Both the position numbers and the translations under genes were made by a program. This document shows, piece by piece, positions 26,193-36,157 of a stretch of 64,000 nt of DNA. Each line of letters begins with the position of its first letter. The first letter of the stretch is position 1. The notes beneath the pieces are model-generated. The model was not told the origin of the DNA. It searched no databases and saw nothing but the letters and a program-made list of their open reading frames with translations. The DNA is from [Leptolyngbya] sp. PCC 7376 (GTDB lineage Bacteria > Cyanobacteriota > Cyanobacteriia > Cyanobacteriales > MRBY01), in assembly GCF_000316605.1 (NCBI RefSeq), contig NC_019683.1, positions 3,828,036-3,892,035 of the forward strand, read 5' to 3'.

Positions 26193-28331
26193 ATGGCATC
26201 GAAGGTCGCACTACTTATCGGTTCTGGAGATTATCAATATCCAAATGATTTTAATCTGCTAGAGACGGCGGCGCGTAATGTTGCGGCTCTACAACAGCTT
26301 TTTGAAGATCCGGAGATTGGTGGGTTTAATGAGGTTCAGGTGCTCACTCACCCCACTGAATCTGAAATGCGACGGGCGATCGCCATTCTCTTTTCCCCTG
26401 AACGCAGCAAAAAAGATACGCTGCTATTTTATTTCGCAGGGCATGGCGTAAAGGACGATAGCGGTCGGCTGTATTTTGCGGCGAAAGATAGTGAACGGAA
26501 TTTATTAGGTGCAACGGCAGTGCTTGCATCATGGGTGCATCAGCAAATGAATACCTGTTGGGCAAAGCGACAAATTGTGATCTTGGATTGTTGTTTTAGT
26601 GGCGCGTTTGATCCTCAGTCCAATGCGATGGCAGATAACTCTGTCGATTTGCGGCAAATGGTGGGTACAACTGGGGCAGATGGTCGTGTGGCGTTTGCCT
26701 CATCGAGTGGGTTGGAATATTCCTTTGAACGTAAGGGGATGGATCTTTCAATCTACACTCGTTTTTTGGTGGAAGGCATCAAGACCGGGGCGGGGGATCT
26801 GGATGAGGATGGTGCGATAAGAGCGGATGAGCTGCATGATTATGTTTCCCAGCGGGTACGAGATGCAGAACCGAAGATGAAGCCGAAAATCATTGTCCTC
26901 AAAGATCAGGGCTACGAAGTTGTAATTTCCAAGACACAGCCCACCGATCCAAAGCTTAAGTATCGTCGAGCAGTTAAAAAGTATGCTGCCACTGGCAAAA
27001 TTCGGCCTTCTGCAAGATCAATTCTGGATGTCTTGAGGCAGGAATTGAATTTATCCCAGGATGTAACCGAGCAAATTGAGTTTGAGTTTTTACGTCCGTT
27101 TCGGGAGCATGAAGCAAATCTCCAGACTTATCGGAATGCCCTCACAGCGGAAATACAGCAATGTTTTCCATTAGACCAAGAGGCAGTAAAAAACCTCGAA
27201 GATTTACAGCTTCAACTGAATTTGCGAGATGAAGAAACTAGCAGAATTTATCAACAAGTCAAAAATCAAATTAATCTGAAGAGTACTATTCCCGAAACGT
27301 CTAAATTAGTTAATCCTCTACTTCCTGCATCTGTCTCCAAGTCCAAAATTATTGTGCCATCAAGCCCAAAGATCGACATATCTCGTCGGCAAATGCTTCG
27401 TTATAGCGCCCTCGGAGTAACTGGTTTAGGAACAGCACTCTCAATCAGAGAAATACTCAAGTTTGTACGTGAAACTAATACTGCTTTTAATACAGTTTTA
27501 GATGAGTCAGAATCCTCACCGCAATCTCTTAAATCTTTCATAGAGAAAGGAATTGCAACCGATATTCCTCTGGAGATGATAGAAATACCTGCTGGGACAT
27601 TTTGGATGGGAACTCCTGAGAGTGAAACAGATCGCAATGAGGATGAAGGACCCCAGCATAAGGTTTCTGTTCCAGAGTTTTATCTGGGGAAGTATGAGGT
27701 CACTCAGATCCAGTGGCGTGCAGTCGCGGGCTGGGAAAAAGTTGATCGTGATTTACCTGGGGCTCCTTCCAAAAATTCTCAAGGCGGTAGCTATCCGGTT
27801 GATAGTGTGACTTGGTTGGAGGCTGTAGAATTTTGTAAAAGGCTAAGTCGAGGGACGGGACGAGCATATCGCTTACCCAGTGAAGCGGAATGGGAATACG
27901 CTTGTCGTGCCGTTAAACCAGTAGAACGCCCCGAAGAGTTGACCTTAGAACTTTGGAATCAGCAATATTTAACTCGTTTCTATTCCGGGAATGACAATTA
28001 TGATAGCTCCCTTGGTCAGTATGCTTGGTATGGACAGAATTCCAACTCACAGAGCCATCCCGTTGGTGAAAAGAAACCAAATAATTTTGGACTTTATGAC
28101 ATGCATGGCAACCTCTGGGAGTGGTGTCAGGATGATTGGCATCCTAGTTATGTAGGTGCTCCGAATAATGGCTCTGCTTGGCTAAATAAAAGTGACGGAA
28201 ATATTTCAAAAGTGTTACGTGGTGGTTCTTGGTTCAGCTATCCGTGGGATTGTCGGTCAGCAGATCGTTTTTTTATTTCGCGTGACGACCGGAGCAATAT
28301 TTACGGTCTTCGGGTTGCTTGTTCTGTCTGA
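26193..28331 (+). CDS. EACC1-associated caspase with C-terminal FGE-sulfatase domain
   Basis: The 712 residues begin with a caspase-fold peptidase (1-245), with VALLIGSGDYQYP, the catalytic His84 in FYFAGHGV and Cys134 in ILDCCFSGAF. A helical domain follows (250-360; YRRAVKKYAATGKIRPSARS, IEFEFLRPFREHE). Next is a twin-arginine/hydrophobic segment (397-418; ISRRQMLRYSALGVTGLGTA), then a formylglycine-generating-enzyme-like domain (459-712; IEIPAGTFWMGTPESE, YRLPSEAEWEYACR, GLYDMHGNLWEWCQDDW, VLRGGSWF). FGE-like domains in such proteins probably bind ligands rather than modify sulfatases. With the EACC1 gene 15 bp upstream this is a candidate defence or cell-death module. The segment at 397-418 could place the two ends on opposite sides of the membrane. 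Confidence 0.88.
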   Translation: MASKVALLIGSGDYQYPNDFNLLETAARNVAALQQLFEDPEIGGFNEVQVLTHPTESEMRRAIAILFSPERSKKDTLLFYFAGHGVKDDSGRLYFAAKDSERNLLGATAVLASWVHQQMNTCWAKRQIVILDCCFSGAFDPQSNAMADNSVDLRQMVGTTGADGRVAFASSSGLEYSFERKGMDLSIYTRFLVEGIKTGAGDLDEDGAIRADELHDYVSQRVRDAEPKMKPKIIVLKDQGYEVVISKTQPTDPKLKYRRAVKKYAATGKIRPSARSILDVLRQELNLSQDVTEQIEFEFLRPFREHEANLQTYRNALTAEIQQCFPLDQEAVKNLEDLQLQLNLRDEETSRIYQQVKNQINLKSTIPETSKLVNPLLPASVSKSKIIVPSSPKIDISRRQMLRYSALGVTGLGTALSIREILKFVRETNTAFNTVLDESESSPQSLKSFIEKGIATDIPLEMIEIPAGTFWMGTPESETDRNEDEGPQHKVSVPEFYLGKYEVTQIQWRAVAGWEKVDRDLPGAPSKNSQGGSYPVDSVTWLEAVEFCKRLSRGTGRAYRLPSEAEWEYACRAVKPVERPEELTLELWNQQYLTRFYSGNDNYDSSLGQYAWYGQNSNSQSHPVGEKKPNNFGLYDMHGNLWEWCQDDWHPSYVGAPNNGSAWLNKSDGNISKVLRGGSWFSYPWDCRSADRFFISRDDRSNIYGLRVACSV

Positions 28332-28399
28332 GGTTAGTCCTTCAGCACTCTTGTCCTTAGCATCCCCGCATTTTTTATAGTATTTTTGTGGCTAGGTGT

Positions 28400-28432
28400 A
28401 GATCCCCGACTTCTGCTAGAAGTCGGGGATCT
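28400..28432. repeat. Perfect 15-bp-stem hairpin repeat
   Basis: The arms AGATCCCCGACTTCT and AGAAGTCGGGGATCT enclose a 3-base loop. This short palindromic element is of a kind widespread in cyanobacterial intergenic DNA. It lies 69 bp downstream of the caspase gene and could also stabilise its mRNA end. There is no T-tract. Confidence 0.75.
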
Positions 28433-28501
28433 CGATACTTTGTAGAACATATCAATCACTTGATGAATAAAATAGTTGTATGGTGAACAGGAGAAATTGC
28501 C

Positions 28502-29071
28502 ATGGCGACAGTTACTGCCGTTTCCCAGGAATATTCCCTATCTGAGTTTTTGGCATTACCTGAAACAAAACCAGCCAGTGAATATATCAATGGGAAGATC
28601 TATCAAAAACCCATGCCCCAAGGAAAACACAGCACATTGCAAGGTCGTCTCGCCACTGAGATTAATCGTGTGGGACAACCCGAAAAATTAGTCTATGCTT
28701 TCCCAGAATTGCGTTGTACCTTTGGCGATCGTTCTCTTGTGCCGGATATTGCTGTATTTGAGTGGGCAAATATTCCAGTAGATGACAACGGCGAAATCCA
28801 GAATCGTTTTACTGTTCCTCCCGATTGGGTCATCGAAATCCTCTCCCCCGAACAAAGTCCACCGCGCGTCATCGAGAAAATTCTCTTCTCAATACAACAA
28901 GGTTCAACACTTGGCTGGCTAATTGCTCCCGACGATTATTCTGTTACGGTTTTTCATCCCGATAAACTTGCGGAATTTAAAGAACAGGACGCGACACTCC
29001 CGGTGCTGCCTATTCTCGAAAATTGGCAACTTACAGCAACTGAATTATTTAGTTGGCTACGGTTAATCTGA
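28502..29071 (+). CDS. Uma2-family (DUF820) protein 1
   Basis: The 189-residue protein of the PD-(D/E)XK-like Uma2 family has LSEFLALPETKPASEYINGK at the start, then LVYAFPELRCTFGDRSLVPD, VPPDWVIEILSPEQS and GSTLGWLIAPDDYSVTVF. The core acidic residues of the PD...E-type site are plausible at RSLVPD and VIEI. These proteins are very numerous in cyanobacteria; their role is unknown, though a nuclease fold is predicted. It is convergent with the second Uma2 gene. Confidence 0.85.
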   Translation: MATVTAVSQEYSLSEFLALPETKPASEYINGKIYQKPMPQGKHSTLQGRLATEINRVGQPEKLVYAFPELRCTFGDRSLVPDIAVFEWANIPVDDNGEIQNRFTVPPDWVIEILSPEQSPPRVIEKILFSIQQGSTLGWLIAPDDYSVTVFHPDKLAEFKEQDATLPVLPILENWQLTATELFSWLRLI

Positions 29072-29088
29072 TCTAAAACCACTATTTA

Positions 29089-29649
29089 TTAGATTTTGAA
29101 TAATTCTTGGGGTGTTGTTACCAACTTCGGGAACTGCGGCGAGGCAATTTTTTCCGCACCGCTAAAAACAGTTTCATCGTAGAGTCCTTCATTGAAAATT
29201 AGGACAATAACTTTCTGTTCTTGCGGATCAATAATCCAATATTCCGGCACGCCAATAGCTGCGTATTCAGACCGCTTATAGCTATAATCGCGAATGATAG
29301 ACTCTGGACTCACAATTTCAACAACAACGATGGGAGGCTGCTCAAAAATGAGAGCCTCATCCAACAATGCCATAAAATACTTTTCTTCCACCACCATCAA
29401 ATCAGGCATTCTAGATTTGTGTTCTGTGGTTCTGAGTCCAGCCTCTTTCAGACAAAGCCAAGATTGTTGCTGCTTCTGAATTTGTGCTGTGAAAATGCGT
29501 TCTAAACGTTGCGCAATTAAAAAATGCAAACCTTTAGGTGGTGTCATCGCAATTAACCGACCATTATCCAGCTCATACCGAGTATTTGTACCATCATCGT
29601 ACTGACAATATTCTTCAAAGCTATAGCGTTTCGTGACTGTCGCAACCAT
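29089..29649 (-). CDS. Uma2-family (DUF820) protein 2
   Basis: The 186-residue protein starts with RYSFEEYCQYDDGTNTRYEL, then LRTTEHKSRMPDLMVVEE, PPIVVVEIVSPESIIRDYSY and YAAIGVPEYWIIDPQEQKV. The MPD and VVEIVSP motifs give the predicted PD-(D/E)XK-type site. It is on the strand opposite to its two Uma2 neighbours and is too different from them in sequence to be a recent tandem copy. Confidence 0.88.
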   Translation of the reverse strand: MVATVTKRYSFEEYCQYDDGTNTRYELDNGRLIAMTPPKGLHFLIAQRLERIFTAQIQKQQQSWLCLKEAGLRTTEHKSRMPDLMVVEEKYFMALLDEALIFEQPPIVVVEIVSPESIIRDYSYKRSEYAAIGVPEYWIIDPQEQKVIVLIFNEGLYDETVFSGAEKIASPQFPKLVTTPQELFKI

Positions 29650-29773
29650 CGAACATCACTCCTGTGGTCAGAATACTAGTTCCTATTGTATCCAACGAAT
29701 AAAAGAAACTCTGGCGGCGATCGCCATTTTATAAATCCTCTAAAATCATAAATAAGCTTCTCGTGGGGGAACC

Positions 29774-30412
29774 ATGACCGCCGTTATTGCACCCAGCAAA
29801 ATCAAGCACCTCAAACAACTTTTTGAGTTGGCACAGACTCGAAATTCCGGTTCTGAAGAAATTTTTGTGCTTAGCAATATTAGCTGGGAAGAATTTAATG
29901 AATTGTTAGATGCGATTCCTGAACAACGCGGCACTTTATTTCGATACTTAAAAGGTGAACTAGAAATCATGGCTCCCGGTCGTAATCATGAACAGGTAAA
30001 AAAACTCTTGGGAATCTTATTAGAATGTTATTTCTTTGAGAAAGATATTGAGGTTATTCCATTAGGTTCGACCACCTTCAGGCATGAGCTTTCAAAAAAA
30101 GGAATTGAGCCAGATGAATGCTATTGCTTTGACTCAAATCGAGAATATCCAGATCTAGCAATTGAAGTGATTTTTACAAGTGGCGGCTTGGATTTATTAG
30201 AAATCTATCGTGTAATGGGTGTTCAAGAAGTTTGGTTCTGGCAGAAAGAAGAATTGAGTTTTTTCCGTTTAGAAGAAGATATTTATCAGAAAGTTAATGA
30301 AAGCATTTTTCTCCCTGATATCGAAAAAAAATTCCTAGAAAAACTTTTGATTTCCTCTGATTCTCTCAACAAAATCCGTAAAACTTTCCAGCAGAAAATA
30401 CAGATTAATTAG
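29774..30412 (+). CDS. Uma2-family (DUF820) protein 3
   Basis: The 212-residue protein has [60 protein letters not shown] and [17 protein letters not shown]. The EPDECYC and YPDLAIEV stretches match the predicted catalytic region of the family. It is the third Uma2 gene within 2 kb, and its end overlaps the uvrB end by 8 bp (convergent). Confidence 0.88.
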   Translation: MTAVIAPSKIKHLKQLFELAQTRNSGSEEIFVLSNISWEEFNELLDAIPEQRGTLFRYLKGELEIMAPGRNHEQVKKLLGILLECYFFEKDIEVIPLGSTTFRHELSKKGIEPDECYCFDSNREYPDLAIEVIFTSGGLDLLEIYRVMGVQEVWFWQKEELSFFRLEEDIYQKVNESIFLPDIEKKFLEKLLISSDSLNKIRKTFQQKIQIN

Positions 30413-32414
30413 AGATTTCTGTGCGATCGCCCAACAATTTTCCTCGTAGCTTTTTAATTTGATCGCGGATCAGAGCTGCCTGTTCAAACTCAAGATTTTT
30501 CGCAGCTTCCTTCATTTTCTCTTCGAGCTGATTGACCACTTCAGGGATTTTCTCCAACGGAACAAACTCCATATGCTCAACCACTTGCTCGAGTTGCTGG
30601 GAATTGAGACGACGGGAAATATCAAGGAATGACAGAATCGCATTTTGCTCACGTTTTACAATCGGCTGCGGCGTAATGTTGTGTTTTTTGTTGTAAGCAA
30701 TCTGAATCTTCCGACGACGGTCTGTTTCGGCGATCGCCTTATCCATACTATCCGTCAAATTATCGGCATAGAGGATAGCCTGACCACAAATATGACGGGC
30801 TGCTCGTCCAATCGTTTGGATCAGCGATCGCTCAGATCTCAAGAAACCTTCCTTATCCGCATCCATAATCGCCACCAGGGAAACTTCCGGCAAATCAAGA
30901 CCTTCCCGCAAGAGGTTTACGCCGACCAACACATCAAATTCCCCCTGCCGTAACGCCTGAATAATTTCGATGCGCTCAATGGATTTGATTTCCGAGTGGA
31001 GATATTGCACCGCAACGCCTTGTTCACTGAAATAATCTGTTAAATCCTCCGCCATCCGTTTTGTCAGCGTTGTAATTAGTACCCGTTCCTGTTTCTTCGT
31101 TCGCTTATTAATTTCGCCGAGGAGATCGTCTACTTGCCCATCCGTTGGCCGCACAAAAATTTCTGGATCAAGCACCCCCGTCGGACGAATCACCTGTTGA
31201 ATCACCCGTTCCTCCGATTGCTCAATTTCCCAAGCGCTGGGTGTTGCTGACACAAACACACATTGATTCACTTTGTCCCAAAACTCTTCCGACTTCAGCG
31301 GGCGATTATCGGCGGCACTAGGCAACCGAAACCCATGATTAATCAAAACCTTTTTGCGAGCTTGGTCACCGTTATACATCCCACGAATTTGTGGCACAGT
31401 CACGTGGGATTCATCGACGACTAACATCCAATCATCAGGGAAATAATCCACCAAACATTCCGGCGGCGAACCCGCTTCCCGACCCGCTAAATGCCGCGAA
31501 TAATTTTCCACTCCATTGCAATATCCTACTTCCTGCAACAGTTCTAAATCATAGCTGGCACGTTGCCTCAGACGTTGCGCTTCGAGGAGTTTATTCTCTT
31601 TTTCTAAAAATGTTAGTTGTCCTTCTAACTCTTTTTTAATGTCTTCACAGGCGCGTTCAAGTTGTTCTTGGGGCGTCACAAAGTGGCGAGCAGGATAGAT
31701 ATTAATCTGCGTCAAACTTTGGAGAATTTCTCCCGTGACCGGATCAAGAAAACGAATTGATTCAATCTCATCCCCAAAAAATTCAATCCGAATTACCCGA
31801 TCCTCATAGGCCGGCACAATTTCGAGAATATCCCCCTTCACCCGAAAATTACCGCGAATCAATTCCGTATCATTGCGGCGATACTGTACTGTCACCAATT
31901 TGCGTAAAACTTCCCGCTGGTCGATTTCCTCACCCACTTCAATCTTGATCGCCGCCTTTAAATACTCTGCGGGCATCCCCAAACCATAGATACAGCTAAT
32001 CGATGCCACCACAATCACATCCTTCCGTTCGAAGAGCGATCGCGTGGCTGAGTGCCGCAACATATCAATCTCATCATTAATCGAAGCCGTTTTCTCGATA
32101 TAGGTATCCGTGACGGGGATATAGGCCTCTGGCTGGTAATAGTCGTAATAGCTAATGAAATATTCGACTGCATTGTAAGGAAAAAATTGCCGCAGTTCAT
32201 TGCAGAGCTGTGCCGCCAAAGTCTTATTATGGGCAAGGACTAAAGTCGGTTTCTCAATCTGAGCAATTACTGACGCCATTGTGAAGGTTTTTCCCGTGCC
32301 CGTCGCTCCCAAAAGAGTTTGGAATTTAGCATCGGAATTCAGTGAATCAATAAGCTCACTAATAGCTTGGGGCTGATCGCCAGTGGGTTCAAACGGTGCG
32401 TGCAGACGAAACAA
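30405..32414 (-). CDS. uvrB: Excinuclease ABC subunit B
   Basis: Damage-verifying helicase-like subunit of nucleotide excision repair. The 669 residues are full length. Walker A GATGTGKT is at 36-43, the beta-hairpin that locks DNA at [19 protein letters not shown] (about 85-103), and the DEAD-type box at VVDESHV. Helicase motifs V and VI follow at [17 protein letters not shown] and QTIGRAARH, and the UvrC-binding UVR motif at the C-terminus is [18 protein letters not shown]. The start is TTG at 32414, supported by GAGG 9 bases upstream and by alignment of [17 protein letters not shown] with family starts. Confidence 0.97.
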   Translation of the reverse strand: MFRLHAPFEPTGDQPQAISELIDSLNSDAKFQTLLGATGTGKTFTMASVIAQIEKPTLVLAHNKTLAAQLCNELRQFFPYNAVEYFISYYDYYQPEAYIPVTDTYIEKTASINDEIDMLRHSATRSLFERKDVIVVASISCIYGLGMPAEYLKAAIKIEVGEEIDQREVLRKLVTVQYRRNDTELIRGNFRVKGDILEIVPAYEDRVIRIEFFGDEIESIRFLDPVTGEILQSLTQINIYPARHFVTPQEQLERACEDIKKELEGQLTFLEKENKLLEAQRLRQRASYDLELLQEVGYCNGVENYSRHLAGREAGSPPECLVDYFPDDWMLVVDESHVTVPQIRGMYNGDQARKKVLINHGFRLPSAADNRPLKSEEFWDKVNQCVFVSATPSAWEIEQSEERVIQQVIRPTGVLDPEIFVRPTDGQVDDLLGEINKRTKKQERVLITTLTKRMAEDLTDYFSEQGVAVQYLHSEIKSIERIEIIQALRQGEFDVLVGVNLLREGLDLPEVSLVAIMDADKEGFLRSERSLIQTIGRAARHICGQAILYADNLTDSMDKAIAETDRRRKIQIAYNKKHNITPQPIVKREQNAILSFLDISRRLNSQQLEQVVEHMEFVPLEKIPEVVNQLEEKMKEAAKNLEFEQAALIRDQIKKLRGKLLGDRTEISN

Positions 32415-32619
32415 AGCTTATTTCCTCAATGGACATAACTTAAACTAATGAGATACTTTAGAAACAAAGTTGTGAGATTATGACAGATTGTGTCTAAGAT
32501 CAGCTAAGAATCTTTGTCCCATTATTTGGGATAATTAAAGTATCGAAAACATCCTTAATACATAATCCTACTCAAAATTCTTTAGTAGGTGTTGGCTCAG
32601 ATAAATTAGGAGAGATCCA

Positions 32620-32997
32620 ATGACCACCGAGAATACGTCTTCCACTGCGTCGAAAACGACGACGACCGCTAAAACAACCCGTAGCCGCAGCACCGCTAAA
32701 AAAGAGACCAAAGAAGTGACTGCACTCTCCGTAAAGGAACCTACAAAATTAGGTTTACCTAACAATCGTCCCATCGAGCCTAGCCACCTCAAAGTGACTA
32801 GCACTTATAAGTCTGTCGGTGCTGATCGTCCTGTCACTGCTGGCACAATGGAAATTTCTAGCACAATGACTATTTCTGGCAATCGTCCTATTGCTGCAAG
32901 TCTGCTTCAGGTCAGCGACACTTTTGTTATGGGTAAGCGCCCTGTTGCACCTAACGAAACTGATGACATCGATATTTTGATCGGCTACCTCGACTAG
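32620..32997 (+). CDS. Hypothetical protein with four RP(I/V) repeats
   Basis: This is a 125-residue protein. The basic, Thr/Ser/Lys-rich first 40 residues look disordered. The rest is a tandem of short units beginning NRPIEPSHLKV, DRPVTAGTMEI, NRPIAASLLQV and KRPVAPNETDDIDIL. The spacing is about 19-22 residues, with a beta-strand-like S-T-x pattern in each. It ends DILIGYLD. I do not recognise a named family, and no function is assigned. The ATG has TAGGAGAG 6 bases upstream and a strong terminator follows, so it is a real, single-gene unit. Confidence 0.75.
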   Translation: MTTENTSSTASKTTTTAKTTRSRSTAKKETKEVTALSVKEPTKLGLPNNRPIEPSHLKVTSTYKSVGADRPVTAGTMEISSTMTISGNRPIAASLLQVSDTFVMGKRPVAPNETDDIDILIGYLD

Positions 32998-33046
32998 GTC
33001 TCTAATTTTCGATTACTCGCTAAATTTATAGAAAATATCCAGACAC

Positions 33047-33075
33047 AATCCCCTAAGGAATTAGGGGATTTTTTA
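33047..33075 (+). terminator. Rho-independent terminator after the RP-repeat gene
   Basis: AATCCCCTAA and TTAGGGGATT form a perfect 10-bp stem with a 4-base loop, followed by a run of T (TTTTTTATT). It lies 50 bp after the stop codon and just before the convergent GGDEF-EAL gene end. Confidence 0.9.
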
Positions 33076-33103
33076 TTGGGCAAAAAGATTTTTGTTTTCC
33101 AGC

Positions 33104-35812
33104 TCAGGATTTCGAAAAAGACTGCTTGAGTATATTTTGTGTCATTGAATTCTGACTTTTAATAATTTCCATATGACGTAGGGGTGATGGTCGATGGATA
33201 CCGTATCCCTGGGCATAGTCAACATCAAGTTCTCGCAATTTCTGGAGTGTCTCTTCATCCTCGACAAATTCTGCGATGGTTTTAATTTTTACAGCCTTGG
33301 CAACTTGCTGGAGTGCTTCAACAATAATTGCATTCATCGAGTTTTGGCAGAGCTCCCGGATAAATTGGCCATCGATTTTCAGAAAATCAACGGGTAAGGT
33401 CTGTAAATAGCCAAAGGATGACATGCCACTCCCAAAGTCATCTAGGGCAAATCGGCAGCCAAGGTTTTTGATGGAGCGAATAATCTGAGAGGCTCGATGA
33501 AGGTTGGCGATCGCCATGGTTTCGGTAATCTCAAAACAAATTATTTCTGGCGGAATTTGGTGTAGCGCAAATTGTTGTTCAAGAAAGGATATTAATTGGG
33601 GATCATTTAAACTCTCAGAGGACAAATTTAAACTATAAAAACTACGACCCGAAGAATCACCAGATTGACTAGTACGCCAAAGAGACCGTAAATAATCACT
33701 TTGGGACTCGAAAAAATGCGAAATCACCCAGCGATCAATCTTTGCCATTAGCTCATAACGCTCAGCAATCGGTAAAAAAGCACCAGGTGGCAAAATCTTC
33801 CCATCAGACGTTTTTAAGCGCAATAGAATTTCGTAGTGTTTATGGTGTTGGCCTGTAGTGTCATTGATGGCTACAATTTTTTGTTGGAAGAGTTGGAAAT
33901 GATCTTCCGATAATGCTCGATTAATGATGGTCAACCAATTCATTTCGGCGTTTTGGGCAGCCAAGTGGCGTTCGGTATCTGGCACTGCATAAACTTGATT
34001 GCGACCAGTATTTTTGGCTTGATAACAAGCTTGGTCTGCGGCTTTTAGAATCATCACAGGGTCATCCTGATTCGGCCTGAAGGCAACCACGCCAATGCTA
34101 ATGCCCAAGGAAAATTTTTTCTCCAGCCAGAAAAATCGAAATTTTTGTATCGCCAAAAGTATTTTCTCTGCAACGGCGATCGCCCGACTTAAAGGACAAT
34201 TTTCAAGAATAATCCCAAACTCATCACCCCCAAGCCGCGCCACCAAATCCCCTTTACGCACTTCGTTGGAAATATAGTGAGAAATCTGGATGAGCAGCTC
34301 ATCTCCTGCGTCATGACCACAGGTATCATTCACGATCTTAAAGCGATCAAGATCGAGATAGAGCACCGTGTGATCAGTAGAGACAACAGTACCCTCCTCA
34401 TGAAGTCTTTCCAAAGCAGCTAAAAATTCGCGGCGATTCGCTAAGCCTGTCAAAAAGTCATGGCTGGACTGCCAAGTTAGCTTCCGATTAGTATCGACCA
34501 TTTGAGTCAGATCTCGAAGCACAATCACATAGCCCAGCACCTCATCTGTTTCAGAACAAATCGGGGCGTGAGAAATATCCAAAACCTTTTCTCTGCCATC
34601 AGGAGTCTCAATCGTAATCCGTTGGCGATCGCAGGCAAGCTTCTGATTAAAGACATCAAAAGGAACCGTCGCATTCTGCGTTAAAAGCGTAATTAGATCC
34701 TGATCAATCAAGCTCTCAACACTATAACCAAGCAACTTTCCAGCCGCTACATTTGCCGTCAAAATCTTTCCATCAGGAACAGTGGTAATCACCCCATCAC
34801 TAATCGAACTCAGCGTAAAGGCCATTAAATTCTTCTCTTCAGCTAAAAGTCGCTCCGATTTCAATTGAGCCTGATGACTGCGAGCCAAATTGTCGACCAT
34901 CTGATTAAAAGCTAGACCCAATTCAGCAATTTCCTTCCCGGCCATTACTGCCTTTGCAATTTCTTCCGCATTCAAACCCTCCTGAATACCCTCATCATTA
35001 TTTTGACTAAGAGCTTGGGCAATCTTTTTCGCCTTTCGAGTTACAGGAACAATAGAATTTTTGAGCTGCCCTATTAAAATAATTGCGCAAATTGTCCCCG
35101 ATATTAAAGCCGTCAAAGCCAACGTCAAATTGAATAATTGCAGTTTTTGTTGTTCATGCATTGCAACCTTTAGAGAAGATTGCATCTGTAGATCAAGATG
35201 GGAAAAAATCTTTTCGACAGTTTCATCTGTTTTCAGAGTTTCTCGCCTTAAATCTTGAAAAATCCCGTTATGGCTAGAATTATGGAGACTACCATCCTGG
35301 TGTACACCGCGACTCAGCTGATCTAGAGAGAAATGTAGCAGTTGATGACTACTCTGAAACCGATAAAATAAAGCAGATATTTTTTCGTAATCCTCAAAGG
35401 ATTGATTAAGACGAAATGTACCTTCTTTTATTCGCTCTTCTTCTAACGCATATTTTGCTTGCTGAGTTCCTTCCTCTGATAAAGCATCAATTTCCATGCA
35501 CAGTTTATCTAATCTATGGAGATAAGCGATGATCTTTTCTGCCTGTATCTCTGTGTTTCTTGTACGATAATTCTGGATCAAATCAAGGGTATTAATAAAT
35601 TCCTGATTGCGCTGCTTAATTTCAATCGCTGTCCGAAATAAAGGCATATCAGAATAGGTCATCTCTTCAATTTCACGTCGAATTTCATAAGAATCGAGCA
35701 GAGAATAACCTGATAAGCTCCCCAAAAGAACTAGGAAAAATGCAGCTAAGCCTCCCAGCTTTTGGGTAAAACTGAATCGTCCAAGGAAAGTTTTTGGGGT
35801 ATTTTCCAACAT
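33104..35812 (-). CDS. Membrane-bound HAMP-PAS-GGDEF-EAL protein (c-di-GMP turnover)
   Basis: This 902-residue signalling protein has a transmembrane helix (about 17-36), a roughly 185-residue extracytoplasmic helical sensor, a second helix (LALTALISGTICAIILIG, about 228-247), HAMP (about 250-312), PAS (about 325-435), GGDEF (about 448-605) and EAL (about 625-880). The cyclase site GGDEF is intact in ARLGGDEFGIIL, with an RxxD inhibitory site (RKGD) five residues before it. The phosphodiesterase residues appear intact too: EILLRLK, LNLSSESL, ICFEITET, ALDDFGSG, FLKIDG, and YAQGYGI. Both activities are thus possible. GTG 35815 is in frame, but ATG 35812 has GGAG 5 bases upstream. Confidence 0.93.
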   Translation of the reverse strand: MLENTPKTFLGRFSFTQKLGGLAAFFLVLLGSLSGYSLLDSYEIRREIEEMTYSDMPLFRTAIEIKQRNQEFINTLDLIQNYRTRNTEIQAEKIIAYLHRLDKLCMEIDALSEEGTQQAKYALEEERIKEGTFRLNQSFEDYEKISALFYRFQSSHQLLHFSLDQLSRGVHQDGSLHNSSHNGIFQDLRRETLKTDETVEKIFSHLDLQMQSSLKVAMHEQQKLQLFNLTLALTALISGTICAIILIGQLKNSIVPVTRKAKKIAQALSQNNDEGIQEGLNAEEIAKAVMAGKEIAELGLAFNQMVDNLARSHQAQLKSERLLAEEKNLMAFTLSSISDGVITTVPDGKILTANVAAGKLLGYSVESLIDQDLITLLTQNATVPFDVFNQKLACDRQRITIETPDGREKVLDISHAPICSETDEVLGYVIVLRDLTQMVDTNRKLTWQSSHDFLTGLANRREFLAALERLHEEGTVVSTDHTVLYLDLDRFKIVNDTCGHDAGDELLIQISHYISNEVRKGDLVARLGGDEFGIILENCPLSRAIAVAEKILLAIQKFRFFWLEKKFSLGISIGVVAFRPNQDDPVMILKAADQACYQAKNTGRNQVYAVPDTERHLAAQNAEMNWLTIINRALSEDHFQLFQQKIVAINDTTGQHHKHYEILLRLKTSDGKILPPGAFLPIAERYELMAKIDRWVISHFFESQSDYLRSLWRTSQSGDSSGRSFYSLNLSSESLNDPQLISFLEQQFALHQIPPEIICFEITETMAIANLHRASQIIRSIKNLGCRFALDDFGSGMSSFGYLQTLPVDFLKIDGQFIRELCQNSMNAIIVEALQQVAKAVKIKTIAEFVEDEETLQKLRELDVDYAQGYGIHRPSPLRHMEIIKSQNSMTQNILKQSFSKS

Positions 35813-36157
35813 CACTACTCCGCAATAATCACAGATTAGATAGATTCATCTTGAACATTAGAGAAGGTGTTTTTGGGAATACATGCGCTTAAATACATCG
35901 CTTGAAAAGAATGACAGAATAGAATTCCTATAAACATATTCACTCCTCTATAAAAAGTATAGAAACATCCAGTTTTAAAACAATCCGCTATTTTACTGAA
36001 CAAGAAAAATCTTGATGTAACTTTATTATTCAAAAAAGAAGAGAGTTTAAAGCATTTTTCTCTACGTATTTTTTCGGATGTTTTTTGTTGTTATCAAAAA
36101 ACATCATGCTTCACTCAAAGCTGTAAACCGAACACTTTTTTCTTAGGTAAACATCTC

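Noticed and set aside
35836-36033. 65-codon minus-strand frame upstream of the GGDEF-EAL gene
   Set aside because: It has no ribosome site, low-complexity hydrophobic composition and AT-rich surroundings, and it resembles no family.
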